In this document: positions 23,424 to 31,224 of the stretch, piece by piece
How positions within the stretch are numbered: position 1 is the stretch's first letter
How the letters are laid out: each line of letters opens with the position of its first letter
Notes under the pieces: model-generated
Told to the model about the DNA's origin: nothing
Databases searched by the model: none
Seen by the model: the letters and a program-made list of their open reading frames with translations, nothing else
Program-made: the position numbers and the translations under genes
Assembly (NCBI GenBank): GCA_017405845.1
Contig: JAFQZQ010000028.1
Location: forward strand, 1 to 45,212
DNA length: 45,212 bases
Source of the DNA: Mogibacterium sp.
GTDB lineage: Bacteria; Bacillota; Clostridia; Peptostreptococcales; Anaerovoracaceae
Direction of reading: 5' to 3'

Positions 23424-24758
23424 TTATCCGAGTGTGATCTTCATGAACTTCTTCTTGCCCTTCTGGAGGATGAGCTCGCCGTCCTTGAAATCTGCTTCTG
23501 TGACTGCGTATCTCTTGTCCTTGATCTGCTCGCCGTTGACTCTTGCGCCGCCGCCCTGGATGGTTCTGTAAGCTTCGGATGTCGATGGCTCGAGTCCTGC
23601 TTCCTTCATGAGTGCTGCGAGTGCCATTCCGTCGCCTGCGAAGAGTGATGCGTCGAATGCCTTTGTCGGCATGTCGTCGGAGACTCCGCCGCCTGCGAAT
23701 ACCGCACGGCTTGCCTCGAGAGCCTTCTGAGCCTTCTCCTCACCGTGTACCAGCTTGGTAACTTCGAATGCGAGGATCTCCTTAGCCTTGTTGATCTCTG
23801 CGCCTTCGAGAGCGGAGAGTCTCTCGACCTCCTCCATAGGCAGGAAGGTCAGCATGCGGAGGCATGTGTTGACGTCTGCATCGTCAACGTTTCTCCAGTA
23901 CTGGAAGAAATCGTAAACAGGAGTCTTTCTCTCGTCGAGCCAAAGAGCTCCGCCAACGGTCTTACCCATCTTCTGTCCGTCGCTCTTGAGGAGCAGTGAA
24001 ACTGTAAGTCCGAATACTTCGTCGCCGCATAGCTTTCTTGTGAGGTCGACACCGCCGATGATGTTGGACCACTGGTCGTTTCCGCCCAGCTGTGCCATCA
24101 GGCCGAAGTCTCTGTGCATTACGTAGAAGTCATAGCTCTGAAGAAGCATGTATGAGAACTCGAAGAAAGTGAGTCCTGTATCTCTTTCCATACGGGTCTT
24201 GAAGCAGTCAGCGCGCAGCATTGTGTTTACGTTGAACTGCGAGCCGATGTATCTTGCAAACTCAGTGAACTTGCACGGTCTGATCCACTCAGCGTTGTTT
24301 ACGCTAACGGCTTTGCCCGGAATAGGCTCCCTGTTCTGATGTCCCGGATGGTATACACCCTCGTTGCCCTCGTACTTCCACTCATCGTCAAAGTCGATGT
24401 ACTTGTCGAAGAGCTTCTTGAACTGTCTGCAGTTCTCATCGATCGTATCGATGGTCATTACCTGACGCATGTCGGCCTTGCCCGAAGGGTCGCCGATCTC
24501 GCCTGTGCCGCCGCCCAGCAGGAACACCGGTGTGTGGCCGTACTTCTGCATGTACATCATAGTGATCATCGGGATGAAGTGTCCGATGTGCAGGCAGTCT
24601 GCAGTCGGGTCGAATCCGATGTAGAATTTGATCTTCTCATTTCCGAGCAGCTCTCTGAACTTCTCCGGATTCGTGCACTGTGCAACAAGTCCTCTCTCTA
24701 CGAGAACATCGTATACGTTGGTGTGTTTACTAACATTATCAGGGATAAGTGAACTCAT
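23424..24758 (-). CDS. tyrS: Tyrosyl-tRNA synthetase
   Basis: A 444-aa class I synthetase charging tRNA-Tyr. HIGH motif 'DCLHIGHFIPM' (~residues 57-67), Tyr-site 'GGNDQWSNI', a KMSKS variant 'GQKMGKTVGG', and a C-terminal S4-like RNA-binding domain ('GGARVNGEQIKDKRY'). The N-terminus is slightly longer than TyrS of B. subtilis. ATG 24758 follows AAGGAG by 7 bases. An upstream in-frame start at 24803 is rejected. There is no T-box leader: the promoter lies only ~65 bases upstream of the start. Confidence 0.95.
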   Translation of the reverse strand: MSSLIPDNVSKHTNVYDVLVERGLVAQCTNPEKFRELLGNEKIKFYIGFDPTADCLHIGHFIPMITMMYMQKYGHTPVFLLGGGTGEIGDPSGKADMRQVMTIDTIDENCRQFKKLFDKYIDFDDEWKYEGNEGVYHPGHQNREPIPGKAVSVNNAEWIRPCKFTEFARYIGSQFNVNTMLRADCFKTRMERDTGLTFFEFSYMLLQSYDFYVMHRDFGLMAQLGGNDQWSNIIGGVDLTRKLCGDEVFGLTVSLLLKSDGQKMGKTVGGALWLDERKTPVYDFFQYWRNVDDADVNTCLRMLTFLPMEEVERLSALEGAEINKAKEILAFEVTKLVHGEEKAQKALEASRAVFAGGGVSDDMPTKAFDASLFAGDGMALAALMKEAGLEPSTSEAYRTIQGGGARVNGEQIKDKRYAVTEADFKDGELILQKGKKKFMKITLG

Positions 24759-24824
24759 CTTCTTTCTCCTTATAGTAGATGTCTTTCTATAATTGTTGCG
24801 CAATTATGCTGCGCAGACGTAAAA

Positions 24825-24853
24825 AATATACCACTCCCGCCCGCCTCTGTCAA
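24825..24853 (-). promoter_or_regulatory. Promoter of tyrS
   Basis: Minus-strand TTGACA (24853-24848), a 17-base spacer and TATATT (24830-24825). The short leader can form a TGCGC/GCGCA hairpin (about 24793-24812) but is too short for a T-box. Confidence 0.8.
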
Positions 24854-24882
24854 ACCCGTTAAGCGCAGTGATCAAGCCATGT

Positions 24883-25833
24883 TTACAGGTACAGGCGGCT
24901 GATTATCATGATCCACACCGGCAGGGTGACGACAGACAGCAGGGTGCTGATCGCTACTGCTTCGGACATGAGTTTTGAGTTCTTGTTCTCCTGAGCAGCT
25001 ACAGCCACACCTATCACCGCTGACGGGAAACACACTGCAAGCAGCGACGTAAGCTTTACTACCGGATCGACCGGAAAAGGTGTAAGGATCAGCAATGCTA
25101 TCGCAGGCATTACTGCAAGTTTTACCGCAGCTGTGATAAGAAGGTCCTTATCCGACAGCAGCCTTTTAAAGTCTGATCCGCCAAGCTGGATCCCTACCAG
25201 TATCATGGACAGTGGTATCGTTATATCTCCCAGTGGTTCGACTATTCCCATGACATATTCCGGCAGGTGAAGTCCGGCGAACAGCATCGCGATAGAGACG
25301 ACGGTGGCCGCAGAGGTCGGATTCACCAGAGGCTTTAATATTTCGCGCAGCTTCCTTGATGATTTTTCGCTTTCCCTGTGATGGAGCTGCACAAGGCTCA
25401 ATACAAACAGATATGTATTATTTACGATAGTCTGTATTACCAGGTAATAGAAAACCAGCTCCCCGAACACCGCACTGGCAACCGGAAGCCCCATGAACCC
25501 GGAATTGCAGCCTGTCATTGCAGATGCCAGAACATTCCGGTCCTGCTGGTCCTTCCGCGGAAATATCCTGTCGGATATGAAGGTCGTCACTGCTGCAGTC
25601 ACAATATATATCAGGGCACTCAGAGCCAGAGTGAGGAGCGTGTTCCTGTACATATCCCCATTGATGTCCTGCCCCGTTATGGAACTTATCATCAGGCACG
25701 GTACGGTTATCCCCATTATAAAGCTGATAAAGTACTTCGCGGATTCTTCCGGAAGCACTTTAAGTCTGTTGGCAATAAGACCAACCCCGATATAAATGAA
25801 TACAGACAGCACTTTGCTGAATATCAAAAGCAT
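24883..25833 (-). CDS. AEC family permease
   Basis: A 316-aa membrane carrier of the auxin efflux carrier (AEC) family with about 10 spans in two five-helix repeats, including 'MTGCNSGFMGLPVASAVFGE' (conserved Asn/Gly of the broken helix) and 'GDITIPLSMILVGIQLGG'. Family members move organic acids such as malate. It is the last gene of the large catabolic operon, 30 bp after pdxA. Substrate unknown; export or import of an acid intermediate would fit. The ribosome binding site (GGGG, 10 bases before ATG) is weak. Confidence 0.88.
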   Translation of the reverse strand: MLLIFSKVLSVFIYIGVGLIANRLKVLPEESAKYFISFIMGITVPCLMISSITGQDINGDMYRNTLLTLALSALIYIVTAAVTTFISDRIFPRKDQQDRNVLASAMTGCNSGFMGLPVASAVFGELVFYYLVIQTIVNNTYLFVLSLVQLHHRESEKSSRKLREILKPLVNPTSAATVVSIAMLFAGLHLPEYVMGIVEPLGDITIPLSMILVGIQLGGSDFKRLLSDKDLLITAAVKLAVMPAIALLILTPFPVDPVVKLTSLLAVCFPSAVIGVAVAAQENKNSKLMSEAVAISTLLSVVTLPVWIMIISRLYL

Positions 25834-25863
25834 TGCTTGTACCCCAACTACCCTCTTTATCTC

Positions 25864-26862
25864 TTATCTGGTGAAATACGGCGCGTATTTTGCCGCGAGC
25901 TTAACTGATTCAATCATACTGACTGCTGACGCAGTGCCCGTGCCTGCGATGTCGAACGCCGTTCCGTGGTCTACGGAAGTGCGCAGGATAGGCATGCTGT
26001 TTGTGATCGCTATAGTGCGGTCAAAGTCAAGAGTCTTTGCTGCAATATGTCCCTGATCGTGATACAGCGACAGCACGGAGTTGTACCTTCCGAGCGCTGC
26101 CTGATGGAACACCGAGTCGGCAGAAACAGGACCTTCTACATTATATCCCCTTGCCTTGAGTTCTTCTACAGCAGGTGCGATCTCGTTGACTTCTTCCCAG
26201 CCGAACAATCCGTGTTCGCCGGAGTGGGGATTGAGTCCTGCGACCGCCATGGTGCCTTCAGTGACTCCGAGTCTTGCGAGAGCCTCAGTGCACCTTTCGA
26301 CGTAGTCGATGATGCGCTCTTTTTTGATCATATCGACCATGTTGCGAAGCGACACATGTCTTGTAAGGAAGAATATCCTCATCCCGTTGGTCTCGAACAT
26401 CGTCAGCGGGTCATGGGTATTTGTCAGCGCGGCGAATATCTCAGTGTGTCCGATGAAGTCGACTCCTGCAGCGCGAAGCGCCTCCTTGTTTATAGGAGCT
26501 GTAGATATTGCATCAGCCTTTCCGTCAAGGGTGAGCTGAATGCCTTTTTCGATGTATTCGTACGCCGCCCTGCCGCACATGGCTCTGACCTTGCCGTACT
26601 CGAACTCCGCCATGTCTATGTTATTGAGATCGATTAGATTGAGTACTCCTTCTGAATAATCACCGTCAGCAGGATCCTCTACGCAGTTGATGCGCAGATC
26701 CGCACCGCATGCTTTGATCGCCTCCCCGGCTGCACCCGCATCACCGATCACTATGCAGTTTGCCTTTTCAAAAGTCTCCGGATCTGCAACTGTCTTAACT
26801 ACGATCTCAGGACCGATACCTGCAGGATCGCCGAGAGTAACTGCAATAAGTGGTTTTTTCAT
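25864..26862 (-). CDS. pdxA2: PdxA2-like 4-phosphoerythronate/threonate dehydrogenase
   Basis: A 332-aa NAD-dependent metal oxidoreductase of the PdxA family. Seen: '[13 protein letters not shown]', '[10 protein letters not shown]', 'FIGHTEIFA' (metal His), '[10 protein letters not shown]', and '[39 protein letters not shown]'-type metal and substrate residues. In PLP synthesis PdxA acts on 4-phosphohydroxythreonine. In catabolic operons PdxA2 oxidises and decarboxylates 4-phospho-D-threonate or -erythronate to DHAP. The sugar-phosphate neighbourhood and absence of PLP genes favour the catabolic role, but the kinase usually paired with it (OtnK/DUF1537) is not in the window. ATG 26862 follows AGGAGG by 7 bases. 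Confidence 0.85.
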   Translation of the reverse strand: MKKPLIAVTLGDPAGIGPEIVVKTVADPETFEKANCIVIGDAGAAGEAIKACGADLRINCVEDPADGDYSEGVLNLIDLNNIDMAEFEYGKVRAMCGRAAYEYIEKGIQLTLDGKADAISTAPINKEALRAAGVDFIGHTEIFAALTNTHDPLTMFETNGMRIFFLTRHVSLRNMVDMIKKERIIDYVERCTEALARLGVTEGTMAVAGLNPHSGEHGLFGWEEVNEIAPAVEELKARGYNVEGPVSADSVFHQAALGRYNSVLSLYHDQGHIAAKTLDFDRTIAITNSMPILRTSVDHGTAFDIAGTGTASAVSMIESVKLAAKYAPYFTR

Positions 26863-26878
26863 TTGTTTGCCTCCTATC

Positions 26879-26905
26879 AAAAAACTGTTGGCGTATGGCC
26901 AGCAG
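26879..26905 (-). terminator. Attenuator-like hairpin between rpiB and pdxA2
   Basis: CTGTTGGC (26885-26892) pairs with GCCAGCAG (26898-26905) with one mismatch, a 5-base loop and, on the minus strand, six T. It lies inside the operon and could reduce expression of the two distal genes. Confidence 0.6.
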
Positions 26906-26937
26906 TCTTTTGTCATTTGCCGAAGCCTTTGATCCCT

Positions 26938-27375
26938 TTAGAACCAGATGTCTTCGATCTCGTTTATTCTGCGTAAGTGCTTGCCTGCCTCGAAATCCGT
27001 GGTCATCCATGTATCGATGATATCGAAGGCGAGCTCCTGGCTGATCATGCGTGCGCCCATGCATACAACGTTAGCGTTGTTGTGGCGTCTGCACATCTCT
27101 GCCATCTCTACGGATGTGCAGAGTGCGGCTCTGATGCCAGGCACTTTGTTGCATGCGATGCTGATTCCGATTCCCGAGCCGCACACGGCGATGCCGCGCT
27201 CGGCCTCGCCGGACGCCACAGCACGTCCTACTGCGTGTCCGTACTTAGGATAGTCTACCGACTCAGTTGAATCGCATCCGACGTCGATGACTTCATGACC
27301 TTCGCTGATCAGCTTTGCCTTGATTGCCTCTTTGAGTTCATATGCTGCGTGATCGCTTCCAACAACTAATTTCAT
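26938..27375 (-). CDS. rpiB: Ribose-5-phosphate isomerase B / RpiB-family sugar-phosphate isomerase
   Basis: A 145-aa isomerase of the RpiB/LacAB family interconverting ribose-5-P and ribulose-5-P. Seen: 'GSDHAAYELKEAIK', Cys65 in 'GIAVCGSGIGIS' (catalytic base) and 'RRHNNANVVCMGARMI'. RpiB relatives also isomerise tetrulose-4-phosphates (EryI/DerI type), which may matter beside PdxA2; the sequence alone does not decide. GGAGG precedes the ATG. Confidence 0.93.
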   Translation of the reverse strand: MKLVVGSDHAAYELKEAIKAKLISEGHEVIDVGCDSTESVDYPKYGHAVGRAVASGEAERGIAVCGSGIGISIACNKVPGIRAALCTSVEMAEMCRRHNNANVVCMGARMISQELAFDIIDTWMTTDFEAGKHLRRINEIEDIWF

Positions 27376-27400
27376 TGCTTTCGTCCTCCAATCAGTTTAC

Positions 27401-28384
27401 TTAGCGTGTTAATGATTCAAGCATCTCAATGATATACTCTTCCGTATCCTTCATCGTTGACTCCATGGTCAGCGCTTCATCAATGTCGTAATCGGTGAAG
27501 ATACCGTTTCTGTATACAACCACCCGGTTACTTGCACCTTCAGCCAGAAGGTCTATAGCCTTGGCCCCCATTATTGAGGCGTATACTCTGTCGCGGCATG
27601 TAGGGCTGCCGCCTCTCTGAACATAGCTGAGGGTCGTAGTACGTACCCGGATCCCCCCGGCATTCTCAAGCTTTCCGGCTAACTCCTCTGCCCGGCCGAC
27701 GCCCTCTGCATTGATGAGGATATTGTTGTTTTTACCTGTTGCCCTGTGCGCGGCGACTTTTTTCATCACTTTCTCTTCATCGCCGTCATACGTTTCAGGG
27801 ATCAGCACCTGCTCAGCGCCTGCGGCTATGCCGCTCCACAGTGCGATGTATCCCGCGTCCCGTCCCATTACTTCTATAAGGCAGCACCTCTCATGCGAAG
27901 AAGCCGTATCCCTTATGTTGTCAATGGCTCTCATTGCGGTATTGACCGCAGTATCGAAGCCGATGGTATATTCAGAACACCCGATATCTCCATCTATTGT
28001 ACCCGGAATACCGATTACGTTGACGCCCTTGCGGGCAAGACTTTGTGCGCCTCTGAATGAACCGTCTCCGCCTATGACTACAAGCGCGTCCAGTCCATGC
28101 TTCCTGCAGATATCCGCAGCTTTCTGCTGATATTCATCAAGCTTCATCTCAAGGCATCGCTCTGTCTCCAGTATAGTGCCTCCGCGTTCAAGGATATTGC
28201 TGACCGAATCCATTCCCATATCAACGAATTCTTCGTTCAGCAGTCCGAGATATCCTCTGCGGATTCCTTTGACCTCAAATCCTTTATATATTCCTCTTCT
28301 GACTACAGCTCTTATCGCCGCATTCATCCCCGGCGCGTCTCCGCCGCTGGTCAGAACGCCTACAGTCTTTATATCTGTATTCAT
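27401..28384 (-). CDS. pfkA: 6-phosphofructokinase, ATP-type
   Basis: A 327-aa PfkA. The phosphoryl-donor loop is GGDGS (105-109) and the catalytic motif is PGTIDGD (127-133), where the glycine of 'PGT' marks ATP rather than PPi use. The usual TIDND is TIDGD here, a change next to the catalytic Asp. 'SSHERCCLIEVMGRDAGY' carries the substrate arginine and methionine-glycine. ATG 28384 with GAGGG 6 bases upstream lies 9 bp after the GntR stop. Confidence 0.92.
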   Translation of the reverse strand: MNTDIKTVGVLTSGGDAPGMNAAIRAVVRRGIYKGFEVKGIRRGYLGLLNEEFVDMGMDSVSNILERGGTILETERCLEMKLDEYQQKAADICRKHGLDALVVIGGDGSFRGAQSLARKGVNVIGIPGTIDGDIGCSEYTIGFDTAVNTAMRAIDNIRDTASSHERCCLIEVMGRDAGYIALWSGIAAGAEQVLIPETYDGDEEKVMKKVAAHRATGKNNNILINAEGVGRAEELAGKLENAGGIRVRTTTLSYVQRGGSPTCRDRVYASIMGAKAIDLLAEGASNRVVVYRNGIFTDYDIDEALTMESTMKDTEEYIIEMLESLTR

Positions 28385-28392
28385 TTGTGCCC

Positions 28393-29109
28393 TCACTTGC
28401 CGGAGAGCTCCTCCTCAAAGTAGCTGCCTCTGACTTTGCTGCCCAGGTTATGTTTATCTCCCTCCCTGATCGCGTCAAGAAGCAGTCTGTGAGCATTTAT
28501 GAGTTCTTCCGTCTTTCCTCCGTCTATCATTTCGGATACAGTGCGGAATCTTATTGCGTACGTCAGCGTCCTCACGACTCTGTTGACCTTGTCCGCCATC
28601 GGGTTCTTGCCCATTTCGGCGATCTTGTCATGGAAGCGGTTATCCACATCGAAGAACCTGCTGACAGGATCATCTGAGGCTATAGCCTCTTTCATTTCTT
28701 CCAGAAGGTCCTCAAGCTCACCGAGTTCCTCTTCATCGTGATGATCTATAGCAAGTTTCATCATCCCTGCCTCTGTCATCTCACGGAGTTCCATCAGATT
28801 ATCGAATGAATCCTGGTTGAGTATGATGCCGTATATCATCGGATCTATCATACTTTCCTTATATCCGTTGCATACAAAGGTTCCTTCCGAGCGTTTGCTC
28901 TCGAGAACCCCCAGATAAGCAAGTATCTTGATGGCCTCACGCACGCTGCTCCTTGCAACGCCGAGCGAATCGGCAAGATCAGGTTCCGGAGGGATCTTGT
29001 CCCCCGGTTTAAGATCTCCGTTTCTGATGGCGTCCGTCAGCTGATTGATGACGCTCTGAACTACTGATTCCTTTTTTAAACTTTTAAGATATGTAGGTGC
29101 TGGTGTCAT
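28393..29109 (-). CDS. FadR-type GntR regulator of the catabolic operon
   Basis: A 238-aa regulator: winged-helix domain (~15-80) with 'IPPEPDLADSLGVARSSVREAIKILAYLGVLESKRSEGTFV' and an FCD domain (~95-230) with the metal-site Asp/His pattern ('DVDNRFHDKI', 'AHRLLLDAI'). ATG 29109 follows AAAGGAG by 9 bases. It lies inside the operon but has its own promoter, with a TTATGT-ATG-ACATAA palindrome just downstream of it. Similar TGTCTGACA sites overlap the operon's main promoter at 36464-36535, so it probably represses both until an acid or sugar-acid effector binds. Confidence 0.92.
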   Translation of the reverse strand: MTPAPTYLKSLKKESVVQSVINQLTDAIRNGDLKPGDKIPPEPDLADSLGVARSSVREAIKILAYLGVLESKRSEGTFVCNGYKESMIDPMIYGIILNQDSFDNLMELREMTEAGMMKLAIDHHDEEELGELEDLLEEMKEAIASDDPVSRFFDVDNRFHDKIAEMGKNPMADKVNRVVRTLTYAIRFRTVSEMIDGGKTEELINAHRLLLDAIREGDKHNLGSKVRGSYFEEELSGK

Positions 29110-29156
29110 GAAGACTTTCTCCTTTATATATGTGCTCTTTGTCCCTTTTCCCCTTA

Positions 29157-29206
29157 TGTATGACATAATACAAAGTTAGGATAACAAGTCTCGCACCCAA
29201 TGTCAA
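29157..29206 (-). promoter_or_regulatory. Internal promoter and operator of the GntR regulator
   Basis: Minus-strand TTGACA (29206-29201), a 17-base spacer and TATCCT (29183-29178). The predicted start is ~29171. TGTATGACA (29157-29165), inside the 15-bp palindrome TTATGTATGACATAA (29154-29168), begins a few bases into the transcript and fits an autoregulatory site. Confidence 0.68.
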
Positions 29207-29217
29207 ATCAACCTTTT

Positions 29218-30444
29218 CTATTCCTGCAGCGAAAGATGCTGAGGAACGCCCTCTGAATAGTATGGTTCGATCTCGCCCATGATGAGCGGACGTGCATACT
29301 CTATGAATTCATCGCTGACATATGTTCCGTCGTTGATGATCCATTCACGAGGCACCTTGCGCTCAACGTTCGCTATCTCGTGGATATCGAAGCTGTTGTA
29401 AGTGGTGATATACGGCCTTCTTGAGCTGACCTTTATGGTTATCATCTCGCCCGTACTTCCCTCAAATGCCTTCTGTGCTGCAAGGTATCCGGCATTATAC
29501 GCCTCATCAGCATCGGTGCGGGATACTACATGTGAAGCACATCTCTGAAGTGTCGAGAATTCGATTGATCTTGCCTTAACGCCTGTCTTTTCAGTTACGA
29601 GCGAAGCGAGATATGCTCCGACTCCTGAAAGCTGCTTGTGTCCGAAAGCATCCAGCTTATCCGAAGTGTTGCTGAGCTCACAGACGAAGCGGCCGTCAGC
29701 AAGCTTTACGCCTTCAGATACAGCGATGACTATGGAGTTCTTTTCTTTTGCGAGTTCACCTACGCGTTTTACGAAGTCATCCGGATCAAAATCCACCTCA
29801 GGCAGATAGATAAGATCAGGAGCGTTGTTTCCAAGAGCTGCAGCAGCCGTGAGCCACCCTGCGTGGCGTCCCATGATCTCTACGATCACTGCGGAAGTTC
29901 TGTAAGGTCCGTAGCAGTCGTTATCCACAACGATCTCCTTGAGCGATGTTGCGATATACTTCGCAGCTGAACCGTAGCCCGGGCAGTGGTCTGTCACAGG
30001 CAGGTCGTTGTCGATGGTCTTAGGTATACCCATGAATCTCTGCGGCTTGTTGTGCGCTGCAGCGTAATCCGAAAGCATCTTTACTGTATCCATCGAGTCG
30101 TTTCCGCCATTGTACAGGAAATACTGGATATCATACTTCTCGAGTATCGAGAAGATCTTCTCATATACGTCCTCGTTGCCTTCGATCTTAGGCAGTTTGT
30201 AGCGGCACGATCCCAGGAAAGCCGATGGTGTTCTCTTCAGGAGAGACACATCCTGCGCATTCTTAACCTGTTTTCTGAGATCGACAATGTTCTCGTTGAG
30301 GAAGCCCTCAATGCCGTAGTGCATTCCATATATCTTCTTTACGCCGGCATCCTTCGCAGCTTCAATGGCGCCTGCGAGGCTTGAATTGATCACTGCAGTC
30401 GGTCCGCCCGACTGACCTATGATTATGTTGCCCTTTATACTCAT
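29218..30444 (-). CDS. pfp: Phosphofructokinase, PPi-type
   Basis: A 408-aa member of the PPi-dependent PFK group. Donor motif GGND (113-116) replaces GGDGS, and PKTIDND (141-147) carries the lysine typical of pyrophosphate use in place of the ATP-type glycine. 'VEIMGRHAGWLTAA' is conserved. ATG 30444 (GGGAGG 8 bases before) begins 1 bp after the rpe stop, so the two are coupled. In clostridia lacking transaldolase, such enzymes are reported to phosphorylate sedoheptulose-7-P as well as fructose-6-P, and the transketolase/epimerase context here fits that. Donor preference is inferred from motifs. Confidence 0.9.
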   Translation of the reverse strand: MSIKGNIIIGQSGGPTAVINSSLAGAIEAAKDAGVKKIYGMHYGIEGFLNENIVDLRKQVKNAQDVSLLKRTPSAFLGSCRYKLPKIEGNEDVYEKIFSILEKYDIQYFLYNGGNDSMDTVKMLSDYAAAHNKPQRFMGIPKTIDNDLPVTDHCPGYGSAAKYIATSLKEIVVDNDCYGPYRTSAVIVEIMGRHAGWLTAAAALGNNAPDLIYLPEVDFDPDDFVKRVGELAKEKNSIVIAVSEGVKLADGRFVCELSNTSDKLDAFGHKQLSGVGAYLASLVTEKTGVKARSIEFSTLQRCASHVVSRTDADEAYNAGYLAAQKAFEGSTGEMITIKVSSRRPYITTYNSFDIHEIANVERKVPREWIINDGTYVSDEFIEYARPLIMGEIEPYYSEGVPQHLSLQE

Positions 30445-30445
30445 T

Positions 30446-31111
30446 TTAAAGTCCTCCCTTGATTGCTCTGATAGCAGCCGCTCTGTACTTTGCTCCGAAA
30501 ACAGCTGAGCCTGCAACTATGAGTTCTGTTCCTGCTTCTCTTACTATATCTGCATTGCCCTCGCCGACGCCGCCGTCGATCTCTATCACGTAGCTGTATC
30601 CCTTCTCTTCTTTAAGGGAGCTGTAATAGCGGATCTTTTCCAGCGAATCAGGCATGAACTTCTGCCCTCCGAATCCCGGCTCTACTGACATGACGAGTAT
30701 CAGATCTATGTCATCTAGATACTCATCAAGGACTTCCGGTGCTGTCTTTGGCTTGACCGAGACACCTGCCTTCACTCCAAGAGAATGTATATGCTCAAGA
30801 GTGTGCCTCAGGTCACTGCATGCTTCATAATGCACTGTAATGAACTCAGTATTGTCAGTGACGAAATTCTCAATGTATCTGTCCGGATCCATTATCATCA
30901 GATGGACATCATACGGAACCGTCGTGTAGGAGTTAAGGCTCTTCATGACACCGGCTCCGAAACTGATATTCGGAACGAACATTCCGTCCATTACATCTAT
31001 ATGCAGATAGTCGATACCGCAGCTGCAGACATCTGCAACATCCTCACCGAGCTTTGCGAAGTCCGCAGCCAGTATTGACGGGGATATCATTGCTTTATCT
31101 ACTTTTGCCAT
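30446..31111 (-). CDS. rpe: Ribulose-phosphate 3-epimerase
   Basis: A 221-aa TIM-barrel epimerase interconverting ribulose-5-P and xylulose-5-P. Seen: 'ISPSILAADFAKLGEDV', 'YLHIDVMDGMFVPNISFG', 'VHLMI', 'VEPGFGGQKF' and 'EIDGGVGEGNA'. ATG 31111 has AGGG 8 bases upstream; ATG 31117 is an alternative. It overlaps the translation-initiation region of the PPi-PFK gene. Confidence 0.95.
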   Translation of the reverse strand: MAKVDKAMISPSILAADFAKLGEDVADVCSCGIDYLHIDVMDGMFVPNISFGAGVMKSLNSYTTVPYDVHLMIMDPDRYIENFVTDNTEFITVHYEACSDLRHTLEHIHSLGVKAGVSVKPKTAPEVLDEYLDDIDLILVMSVEPGFGGQKFMPDSLEKIRYYSSLKEEKGYSYVIEIDGGVGEGNADIVREAGTELIVAGSAVFGAKYRAAAIRAIKGGL

Positions 31112-31141
31112 TTCCATGACCCTTTCTTTTTCTTGTAACGC

Positions 31142-31177
31142 GGGCTCCCTCCGTCAGTTTTCTGCGGCAGGGAGCCC
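31142..31177. other. Stable hairpin between the ESS carrier gene and rpe
   Basis: A 9-bp perfect stem GGGCTCCCT (31142-31150) with AGGGAGCCC (31169-31177) and an inner CCG/CGG. No T-run on either strand, so it more likely marks mRNA processing or protects the 3' end of the transporter segment than terminates. Confidence 0.5.
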
Positions 31178-31224
31178 ACTTATGATAAGGAGATTAATAT
31201 GATTGGGGGTTTTTCGCAGAAAAC

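Noticed and set aside
24759..24853. T-box leader before tyrS
   Set aside because: The promoter is ~65 bases from the start and the T-box consensus is absent.
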